Assembly (NCBI GenBank): GCA_902803365.1 | Contig: CADCPU010000305.1 | Span: 1-5,151 of the forward strand | Direction of reading: 5' to 3' | Source of the DNA: Oscillospiraceae bacterium | Lineage (GTDB): Bacteria > Bacillota_A > Clostridia > Saccharofermentanales > Saccharofermentanaceae | DNA: 5,151 nucleotides | Shown here: positions 1 to 4,536 of the stretch, in pieces | Position numbering within the stretch: position 1 is the first letter of the stretch | Layout of the letters: each line of letters begins with the position of its first letter | Made by a program: the position numbers and the translations under genes | Notes under the pieces: generated by a model | Database searches by the model: none | What the model was told of the DNA's origin: nothing | Seen by the model: only the letters and a program-made list of their open reading frames with translations

Positions 1-10
1 AGGAGGTTAT

Positions 11-1012
11 ATGGGACAGAAGAATGATGACAAGGATACAAACGGTATTACCGATCTTCTCGAAGCTCGTGATATCAAGAGTATGATCTACAAAATCCGT
101 GGTCAGCAGGTTATGTTGGATTATGAACTGGCAGAGCTTTATGGGTATGAAACAAAGAACTTCAATCGCCAAATAAAGAATAATATAGATCGGTTCGAAG
201 GTGATGACTTTATGTTTCGTCTTACCAAGGAAGAATTTGACAACTTGAGGTGCAAAAATTTCACCTCAAGTTGGGGAGGATCGCGTTATTTGCCGTGCGC
301 CTTTACTGAACAGGGAATATATATGCTAATGACAGTTCTTAAAGGTGATTTGGCAATCAAACAGAGCAGAACTTTGGTTCGTTTATTCAAGACTATGAAA
401 GACTATCTTATCGAGAATCAACCTCTCCTAACTCAGAAGAACTATTATGATTTGGTTGATAAGGTCGAAGAGAACTCAAGAGAAATAAAGGAAATGCGTG
501 TAAAAATGGTTTCTAAAACTGATCTATCTAATCTTATGAAACTCTTTGATCAGGGGGTAAGTAACGAAGAAATCCTGATATTGGATGGAAAGCCTTTTAA
601 GGCGGACGAGGCTTATCAGAAGATATATAAGAGTGCCCAAAGCACGATTATGATCATTGATGATTATATCGGGACAAAGACATTGCATCACCTGGCTCAT
701 TCTAAGAAGAATGTAAAGATAACGATTATTAGTGATAATGCAGCTAAACCCAGACTGAGTCTGGTGGAATACAATGATTTCCTTACGGAGAATCCCGGAA
801 AAACGATATCATTTATCCAGCTACAACATCGATCACATGACAGATATATCATTCTTGATGCGGGGACTGCAGATGTAAGAATATACCACTGTGGAGCATC
901 AAGTAAGGATGCCGGAAAAAGAATAACAACGATAACGAGAATCAATGATATAGATGATTATATTCCTACTATCAAGGCTATGCTGGGAAATCCGGCCCTG
1001 AAACTAAGATAG
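11..1012 (+). CDS. ORF6N-domain DNA-binding protein with C-terminal PLD-like domain
   Basis: The 333-residue product has three parts. Residues about 25-112 match the ORF6N domain of phage-type regulators: an IRGQQVMLDYELAELYG start, the helix region NFNRQIKNN, then TSSWGGSRYLPCAFTEQG. Residues about 143-185 are charged and probably helical or coiled coil. Residues about 187-325 look like a phospholipase-D-like fold, with IDDYIGTKTL, SHDRYIILD and YHCGASSKDAGKR; HDR stands where PLD enzymes have HxK, so catalysis is doubtful. ORF6N domains are known from phage antirepressor-like proteins, and chromosomal copies are common in gut Bacillota and Bacteroidota. A role in DNA binding is likely; the target is unknown. 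The start is well supported by AGGAGG at 1-6, four bases before the ATG. An inverted repeat lies inside the gene at 241-273. The promoter, if any, is outside the window. Confidence 0.88.
   Translation: MGQKNDDKDTNGITDLLEARDIKSMIYKIRGQQVMLDYELAELYGYETKNFNRQIKNNIDRFEGDDFMFRLTKEEFDNLRCKNFTSSWGGSRYLPCAFTEQGIYMLMTVLKGDLAIKQSRTLVRLFKTMKDYLIENQPLLTQKNYYDLVDKVEENSREIKEMRVKMVSKTDLSNLMKLFDQGVSNEEILILDGKPFKADEAYQKIYKSAQSTIMIIDDYIGTKTLHHLAHSKKNVKITIISDNAAKPRLSLVEYNDFLTENPGKTISFIQLQHRSHDRYIILDAGTADVRIYHCGASSKDAGKRITTITRINDIDDYIPTIKAMLGNPALKLR
241..273. repeat. Perfect inverted repeat inside the ORF6N gene
   Basis: The arms CAACTTGAGGTG (241-252) and CACCTCAAGTTG (262-273) are exact reverse complements around the 9-base AT-rich centre CAAAAATTT. 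It encodes residues 78-88 of the ORF6N protein, just before and into the TSSWGG motif. The perfect 12-bp arms are not needed for the protein sequence, since synonymous codons would break them. A binding site for the encoded protein or an mRNA hairpin are both possible. Confidence 0.85.
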
Positions 1013-1051
1013 TTTTACAAGTAATACAGGTTTTGTAGATGCTATCTTTCC

Positions 1052-1076
1052 GTGAAGTCACAAATTGTGACTTCAC
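1052..1076. repeat. Perfect inverted repeat after the ORF6N gene
   Basis: The arms GTGAAGTCACAA (1052-1063) and TTGTGACTTCAC (1065-1076) are exact reverse complements around a single A. It lies 40 bases past the ORF6N stop. No T-run follows on either strand, so it is a poor intrinsic terminator and a better candidate operator. Its 25-base span lines up with the central 25 bases of the repeat at 241-273, with 15 identical positions. Confidence 0.8.
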
Positions 1077-1081
1077 CAAAG

Positions 1082-1112
1082 CGCGTGACCGTTCGTCCCC
1101 CACCTAATACGC
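1082..1112. repeat. 31-bp dispersed repeat, copy 1
   Basis: This copy matches 3831-3861 in the same orientation at 28 of 31 positions. The first 16 bases (CGCGTGACCGTTCGTC) and the last 10 (CCTAATACGC) are identical; differences fall at repeat positions 17, 20 and 21. It lies five bases after the inverted repeat at 1052-1076 and 41 bases upstream of the candidate promoter of the acetyltransferase. Its last bases form the left arm of a short hairpin AATAC(GCAGG)GTATT at 1106-1120. No known element family was recognised. Confidence 0.8.
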
Positions 1113-1153
1113 AGGGTATTGCGGATCGATGATAATAAAACAGGGGCGGTTTT

Positions 1154-1162
1154 TGTTATACT
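1154..1162 (+). promoter_or_regulatory. Extended -10 promoter for the acetyltransferase operon
   Basis: TGT-TATACT is an extended -10 element (TGn plus a hexamer one base from TATAAT), 37 bases before the acetyltransferase start. No good -35 hexamer stands at the usual distance, which is tolerated by extended -10 promoters. It would drive the acetyltransferase and probably the gene after it. Confidence 0.45.
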
Positions 1163-1184
1163 GAAATAACATAAAGAACAGTTT

Positions 1185-1190
1185 GAGGGG
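1185..1190 (+). promoter_or_regulatory. Ribosome binding site that decides the acetyltransferase start
   Basis: GAGGGG directly abuts an ATG at 1191, too close to serve it. It stands nine bases before the in-frame ATG at 1200. The later ATG is therefore the better start, giving a protein that begins MVEIRYV. Confidence 0.55.
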
Positions 1191-1199
1191 ATGAAAGAA

Positions 1200-1625
1200 A
1201 TGGTCGAGATCCGTTACGTTGCTGATAAAGATAAGGAATTCTGGTACAGGCTGGATAAGCATCTTCCGGAAAGCGAGTTTGAGAAGAAAGTCCGTGATAG
1301 GCAGGGATATGTCATTTTCGAGGACGGAGAGGCGGTCGGACTTCTGAGATACAATCTGTTTTGGGATAACACTCCCTTTTGTACCATGCTCTTTGTGGAT
1401 TGGTCAAGACAGAAGAACGGATACGGCAAAGCCCTGATGAAATATTGGGAAAACGATATGAAGTCATGCGGCTACGAGATGGTCATGACTTCCACTCAGG
1501 TTGATGAGAACGCCCAGCATTTCTATCGTAAGATCGGTTACAAGGATTGCGGCGGATTTACCATGGATATCCCGGGCTACGAACAGCCGATGGAAATGAT
1601 CATGATGAAAGATCTGAGGAAATAA
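1200..1625 (+). CDS. GNAT-family N-acetyltransferase
   Basis: This 141-residue protein (144 if the ATG at 1191 is used) has the size and motifs of a single-domain GNAT enzyme, which moves an acetyl group from acetyl-CoA to an amine. Residues 45-67 form the central strands. R70-QKNGYG-K77 is the acetyl-CoA pyrophosphate-binding motif (R/QxxGxG/A). ENAQHFYRKIGY at 103-114 is the usual C-terminal motif in which the Tyr lies near the acetyl group. It is cytosolic, with no signal or membrane segment. The substrate cannot be read from the sequence; small amines, antibiotics and protein N-termini are all possible. It lies 93 bases upstream of the AraC-kinase gene with no terminator between, so they are probably one transcript. 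Confidence 0.87.
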   Translation: MVEIRYVADKDKEFWYRLDKHLPESEFEKKVRDRQGYVIFEDGEAVGLLRYNLFWDNTPFCTMLFVDWSRQKNGYGKALMKYWENDMKSCGYEMVMTSTQVDENAQHFYRKIGYKDCGGFTMDIPGYEQPMEMIMMKDLRK

Positions 1626-1718
1626 CTGACAAACAGCAAAAACGGAAATACTTTCGTGAGGCCGGCAGCTTAATATCTGTGTGTAGCTACGAAGAACAAC
1701 GAAAGGAGGATACCGCAC

Positions 1719-3014
1719 GTGATCAGAGAATCAATCCAGAAGACTCTGGACTATGTCGAAAACAACGTAAAGGAAGATATCACCGCTGAAGATCTTGCGG
1801 GTATCGCAGGCTATTCCGTTTTTCACTTCTACAGATCTTTTCAAAGTGCCGTCGGAGTTCCGATTATGCAGTATATCCTGAGACGCAAGCTCCTGCATGC
1901 GATAAGCGAGATCGGCTCGGGAAGAAAGAAGAACGATGTCGTCTACGAGTACGGCTTTGAGACATATTCAGGTTTTTACAGATCATTCATCCGTGAGATC
2001 GGTTATACACCTGCGGATTACCTCCAAAGATATAAGGCGAAAAAGCCTTACAAGATCAATATCTTACAGGAGGAACACATTATGGTCAGTAAAAAGACGA
2101 TCGCTGAAGTTCTCGTTAACTGGGACCTTCAAAATGAGAAAGTAGCAGATATCGTATTTCCTGAAACAGGGGAGATCAGCGATACGGCAAAGTATGTCGG
2201 AGAAGATCTCGTAATCAAGTACACGGGAAATCTCGGAAACACAAAGAAGGCTATCGAGATATCCAAGGCACTCGAGAGCCTGGGACTCTCGTCTCCCGCT
2301 ATTGTACCGACTAAGGACGGTAGGGAGTATGTCGAGAACGGCGAGCTCTACTTTATGCTCACGAAGAGGGTTGAGGGTGAGCGCATTATGGCCAGTAAGC
2401 TCTATCTCAATGACTATGAAGCTAAGGCTCGTTTCATCGGCGAGATAGTAGGTCAGCTCGATCTGGCTCTTTCCAAGATCGATGTTATAGCAGATGATGC
2501 AGAACTTGAGAAGGCTGTCAGTGAGTGGGCAGTTCCAAATCTTAAGGGCAGGCTCAATATTGAAGAAGATTCCATGGATGAGATTGCTCAAAGATTTGCA
2601 GTTTTGTATAAGGATCTGCCTCGACAGGTTGTCCACAGAGATCCTAATCCGAGCAACATTATCCTTGTAAAGGATAAGTGGGGATTTATCGATTTTGAAC
2701 TCAGTGAGAGAAATGCGAGGATATTCGATCCTTGTTATGCCGCTACGGCTATCTTATCTGAGACATTTGAGGATAACGAGGAGATGCTCCTTAAGTGGAC
2801 CAGTGTCATGAAGGAGATCATGTACGGATACGATTCGGTAGTTAAGATGACCGAGTCCGAGAAGGAAGCTATCCCTTACATGATCCTGGCGAATCAGTTC
2901 ATATCGACTGCATTCTTTGCAGATAAAGATAAGTACGAGGAACTCTACAAAACAAACAAGAAGATGACGGAATGGATAGCGCGCAATCTGGATAAGATGA
3001 GTATCGCGGATTGA
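1719..3014 (+). CDS. AraC-type DNA-binding domain fused to APH-like phosphotransferase
   Basis: The 431-residue product joins two families. Residues about 1-105 are an AraC/XylS double helix-turn-helix: ITAEDLAGIAGYSVFHFYRSF, then YEYGFETYSGFYRSFIREIGYTPADYL. Residues about 122-430 are an aminoglycoside-phosphotransferase/choline-kinase-like domain, with a likely nucleotide-binding Lys at 167 (LVIKYTG), hinge VEG at 218-220, catalytic loop HRDPNPSN at 306-313 (D308, N313) and metal-binding IDFE at 324-327. The kinase set looks complete, so activity on a small hydroxylated molecule, possibly an antibiotic, is plausible. The substrate is unknown. The start is GTG with AAAGGAGG nine bases upstream. 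AraC domains usually pair with sugar-binding or GyrI-like effector domains; here the kinase may bind the effector, or the fusion may simply couple regulation to modification. An internal start may release the kinase alone. Confidence 0.85.
   Translation: MIRESIQKTLDYVENNVKEDITAEDLAGIAGYSVFHFYRSFQSAVGVPIMQYILRRKLLHAISEIGSGRKKNDVVYEYGFETYSGFYRSFIREIGYTPADYLQRYKAKKPYKINILQEEHIMVSKKTIAEVLVNWDLQNEKVADIVFPETGEISDTAKYVGEDLVIKYTGNLGNTKKAIEISKALESLGLSSPAIVPTKDGREYVENGELYFMLTKRVEGERIMASKLYLNDYEAKARFIGEIVGQLDLALSKIDVIADDAELEKAVSEWAVPNLKGRLNIEEDSMDEIAQRFAVLYKDLPRQVVHRDPNPSNIILVKDKWGFIDFELSERNARIFDPCYAATAILSETFEDNEEMLLKWTSVMKEIMYGYDSVVKMTESEKEAIPYMILANQFISTAFFADKDKYEELYKTNKKMTEWIARNLDKMSIAD
2068..2084 (+). 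promoter_or_regulatory. Internal ribosome binding site and ATG for the kinase half
   Basis: AGGAGG at 2068-2073 is followed after eight bases by an in-frame ATG at 2082 (Met122 of the fusion). It falls exactly in the linker between the AraC and kinase domains. Starting here would give a free kinase of 310 residues (2082-3014). The site may be a relic of two separate genes that became fused, or a working second start. Confidence 0.6.
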
Positions 3015-3026
3015 TGATAAACACAA

Positions 3027-3059
3027 AAAGCCCTGTAAACATTGCGTTTGCGGGGCTTT
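3027..3059. terminator. Intrinsic terminator between converging genes
   Basis: AAAGCCCTGTAAAC (3027-3040) pairs with GTTTGCGGGGCTTT (3046-3059), with two G-T wobbles and a 5-base loop. On the minus strand the stem runs into GGGCTTTTTGTGTTT, a good T-tract, so it should end the toxin-antitoxin transcript. On the plus strand the tract is only CTTTA, weaker, but it sits 12 bases after the AraC-kinase stop and probably serves that gene too. Confidence 0.75.
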
Positions 3060-3068
3060 AATCCCTGA

Positions 3069-3110
3069 TTGACCACCAATTTGACCACGATTGACGACAG
3101 TTCTGACGAC
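3069..3110. repeat. Four phased TTGAC(C/G)AC direct repeats
   Basis: The octamers at 3069-3076 and 3081-3088 are TTGACCAC, that at 3091-3098 is TTGACGAC and that at 3103-3110 is CTGACGAC. Start-to-start steps are 12, 10 and 12 bases, close to one helical turn. They lie between the terminator and the toxin gene, where no promoter is expected. They could be a regulator-binding array, or the tail of a lost gene: a stop-free frame at 3069-3137 begins LTTNLTTIDD. Confidence 0.55.
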
Positions 3111-3173
3111 AATTACGGCGATTCCCAATGGGATTCATGAGACTTTATTGATGTATTGCAGCAATGTCTATGA

Positions 3174-3512
3174 TCATTCGGCAGAACCATCATCAGATTG
3201 AGGGTTATTTCCCAAAAGAATGGACAGGAAATCACGTCTGGCATCAAGGATCCTGATAACTCTTATCGTATCTTCGTCAACGCGATAAAAAACATAGTTC
3301 TTGTTTGCATATATGTAGCGGTATTCTGAATCGATCCCGTATCTTTCCAGAACTCCTGAACCTTTGAATGGAAATGCTTCAAGAGTCTTTATCTCTTTGA
3401 TTACTTTTTTGATGCTTTTGGTAGCAGTATCATCACCGAACTGGCCAATGAGATAATCCTTGATCTGTTCGATATCATTTAATGCTTCAGGTGAGAAAAC
3501 GATGTGCATCAT
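3174..3512 (-). CDS. ParE/RelE-family toxin of a type II toxin-antitoxin pair
   Basis: The 112-residue protein opens with IVFSPEALNDIEQIKDYL, the usual first strand and helices of the ParE/RelE fold. It has the central core FPFKGSGVLERYGIDSEYRYIYANKNYVFYRVDEDTIRVIRILDAR as overlapping strands and ends its fold with RRDFLSILL. Family members either poison DNA gyrase (ParE) or cut mRNA on the ribosome (RelE); the YRV...IRVIRILDARRD ending is more ParE-like, but the target cannot be decided from this. The last dozen residues (NNPQSDDGSAE) are a polar tail. Its ATG overlaps the antitoxin stop in ATGA (3509-3512), so translation is coupled and the antitoxin is made first. A second ATG follows at once (Met2), so the start could be three bases later. 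Confidence 0.88.
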   Translation of the reverse strand: MMHIVFSPEALNDIEQIKDYLIGQFGDDTATKSIKKVIKEIKTLEAFPFKGSGVLERYGIDSEYRYIYANKNYVFYRVDEDTIRVIRILDARRDFLSILLGNNPQSDDGSAE

Positions 3513-3751
3513 AAACCTAATCTCTTTTCAACTTCATCGAGCGAGATCCAGCCTTCCTTTGCGGATGTTTCGCCTTTCCCCAGTTCCTTGATCAATGTCT
3601 TCATGGCATTGAGTTCGTCAAGTTCTTTCATGCTAACGATCGCATAATCACCTCTGCCGTTCTTTGTAAGATAAACCGGAGAGCCGTATGATACCTCATC
3701 CAAAACACTCTTGTAGTTTCTTAAGTCAGATACAGGTCTTATGTTAGGCAT
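3509..3751 (-). CDS. Phd/YefM-family antitoxin
   Basis: The 80-residue protein has the Phd/YefM layout. Residues 1-45 (MPNIRPVSDLRNYKSVLDEV, then PVYLTKNGRGDYAIVSMKELDEL) form the dimeric DNA-binding part. Residues about 46-80 form the C-terminal segment, with helical stretches and WISLDEVEKRLGL, that wraps and silences the toxin. It should bind the toxin encoded next and repress its own promoter. AAGGAGT at 3759-3765 on the minus strand, seven bases before the ATG, fixes the start. Promoter and operator candidates lie just upstream. In this family the antitoxin-toxin complex usually represses more tightly than antitoxin alone. Confidence 0.88.
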   Translation of the reverse strand: MPNIRPVSDLRNYKSVLDEVSYGSPVYLTKNGRGDYAIVSMKELDELNAMKTLIKELGKGETSAKEGWISLDEVEKRLGL

Positions 3752-3791
3752 GATAATTACTCCTTATGATCATGATGTTGAAACATTTATA

Positions 3792-3803
3792 GTATAATTA
3801 TAC
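3792..3803. promoter_or_regulatory. Palindrome over the -10, candidate antitoxin operator
   Basis: GTATAATTATAC is a perfect 12-bp palindrome that covers the -10 box of the toxin-antitoxin promoter. Phd/YefM antitoxins repress their operons by binding short palindromes at the promoter, so this is a natural operator. The caveat is that AT-rich -10 regions form such palindromes by chance fairly often. Confidence 0.45.
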
Positions 3804-3825
3804 ATAAAATTTTCAGCATATACAA
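3797..3825 (-). promoter_or_regulatory. Promoter of the toxin-antitoxin operon
   Basis: Read on the minus strand, the -35 TTGTAT (3820-3825) and a perfect -10 TATAAT (3797-3802) are separated by exactly 17 bases. The -10 is 45 bases before the antitoxin ATG. The -35 ends only five bases from copy 2 of the 31-bp repeat, so anything binding that repeat could affect this promoter. Confidence 0.7.
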
Positions 3826-3830
3826 TCCGA

Positions 3831-3861
3831 CGCGTGACCGTTCGTCACCTTCCTAATACGC
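3831..3861. repeat. 31-bp dispersed repeat, copy 2
   Basis: This is the same-orientation partner of 1082-1112 (28 of 31 identical), 2,749 bases away. In this copy GTGAC(CGTTC)GTCAC forms a perfect small hairpin that copy 1 lacks. It is followed by CTATAT(ATCGG)ATATAG at 3861-3877 and by a second CTAATAC at 3880-3886 that echoes the repeat's own CTAATAC at 3853-3859. Confidence 0.8.
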
Positions 3862-3884
3862 TATATATCGGATATAGGACTAAT

Positions 3885-3922
3885 ACACAAGACCTGGTAA
3901 CCTAGGTTATCGGGTCTTGTGT
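3885..3922. repeat. Long near-perfect hairpin without T-tract
   Basis: ACACAAGACC (3885-3894) pairs exactly with GGTCTTGTGT (3913-3922), and the inner GGTAAC/GTTATC continues the stem with wobbles to a CTAG loop, about 17 pairs in all. Neither strand has a T-run after the stem, so it is not a classical intrinsic terminator. It follows repeat copy 2 by 23 bases. It may be part of a structured RNA or of a repeat unit. Confidence 0.65.
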
Positions 3923-4017
3923 TGCCATAAATACGTTGTTTGAGCAAGAAACTTTTTTGCCTTAGTCGAGAATACTGCGAGAAAAAAGGCTATGCCCTCA
4001 TCCAGACAAACTGGAAT

Positions 4018-4263
4018 TTATGCATTAATCTCTTTTTTTGCGGATACCCTATTTAATCTCATTATTATGCCACCCAAAACAATAGCAAAGGCAGAATAAC
4101 AAAATATGAATAGCGAATCTGAAAAATGGAGTAATTCTAATTCATTCGCATATATGGTGCCATTCATTACTAAATGTAAAAGGATACTTATTCCGAGAAT
4201 ATAAATTCTATTATTCTTAAAAGCAATAAAATCTAAATTTGTTAATACAAGCAAAAAGTGCAC
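4018..4263 (-). pseudogene. Remnant of a multi-pass membrane protein
   Basis: The frame, open from 4290 down to a TAA at 4018, reads as two hydrophobic segments, IYILGISILLHLVMNG and LFIFCYSAFAIVLGGIIM, followed by a basic tail (RLNRVSAKKE). This is the typical C-terminal end of a polytopic membrane protein. The only upstream start is a GTG at 4263 inside the 40-bp palindrome, with no ribosome binding site, so the first residues are an artefact. The 5' part of the gene is missing. The HLVMNGTIYANELELL stretch weakly recalls the C-terminus of YhfC-type membrane proteins, but this is not secure. The DNA is much more AT-rich than the neighbouring genes. A very short intact membrane protein is the alternative. 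Confidence 0.35.
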
Positions 4264-4285
4264 CCGGGTGCACTTTTTGCTTGTA
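4246..4285. terminator. Perfect 40-bp palindrome, bidirectional intrinsic terminator
   Basis: The 20-base arms are exact reverse complements with no spacer, centred between 4265 and 4266 on CCCGGG. As RNA it folds into GTGCAC-CCGG-GTGCAC flanked by A5 and T5, so each strand gives a GC stem followed by TTTTTGCTTGT. It lies 20 bases past the stop of the minus-strand gene remnant at 4306, which it would terminate. On its other side it abuts the truncated membrane-protein remnant. Confidence 0.75.
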
Positions 4286-4305
4286 CTTTCTCAGGCTATG
4301 AATAC

Positions 4306-4508
4306 TTACATTTCTATTTCAGAATTGAAAAAATGCTCTTGAAAATGAATCTGCTTTTCAATCTGTTCTTTTGTAAAGGTAGCATCTTCAGGACATACTA
4401 CCCATTCGTGAATCCTTATATCATGTGTTTCGCAATCGATCTGATTTCATCATCAGAATAAAATCTATTATAGATTCCCTGAACTGAAGTATTGTAATAT
4501 AAGTACAT
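4306..4508 (-). pseudogene. Small gene broken by a frameshift
   Basis: Two minus-strand frames together read like one small protein. From an ATG at 4508 the first gives MYLYYNTSVQGIYNRFYSDD and then EIRSIAKHMI before a stop at 4416. A second frame, open from 4446, reads DIRIHEWVVCPEDATFTKEQ and then IEKQIHFQEHFFNSEIEM, ending at TAA 4306-4308. Joining them near 4425 by a one-base shift gives about 66 residues. The charged composition and the terminator 20 bases after the stop support a former gene. No clear ribosome binding site precedes 4508, and no family was recognised. It runs head-to-head with the gene at 4537. A sequencing error is an alternative to decay. Confidence 0.3.
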
Positions 4509-4536
4509 CGGAATAAGAGATCAAGGAGGTATATTC

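Noticed and set aside
1082..1126. ECF sigma-factor promoter in the 31-bp repeat
   Set aside because: The TGACCG and CGTC words are adjacent instead of about 16 bases apart, so the expected promoter spacing is missing.
1191..1199. Earlier ATG for the acetyltransferase
   Set aside because: GAGGGG touches this ATG with no spacing, while the ATG at 1200 has a nine-base spacer. The longer form remains possible.
2064..2636. Long minus-strand open frame opposite the kinase
   Set aside because: It is antisense to a clear kinase domain, has no ribosome binding site or family motifs, and is explained by the codon pattern of the real gene.
3069..3140. Tail of a phage-type integrase
   Set aside because: Only 23 codons beginning LTTNLTTIDD are open and no catalytic motif is present upstream, where the AraC-kinase gene lies. 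It is kept only as an alternative reading of the repeats.
3925..4017. Possible gene fragment (FFLAVFSTKAKKFLAQTTYL on the minus strand)
   Set aside because: It is a 36-codon stop-to-stop stretch without start, ribosome binding site or recognisable family, so it was not called.
4258..4461. Plus-strand open frame of 67 codons
   Set aside because: It starts with GTG inside the palindrome, has no ribosome binding site and gives a low-complexity F/L-rich product. The minus strand reads more like protein here.
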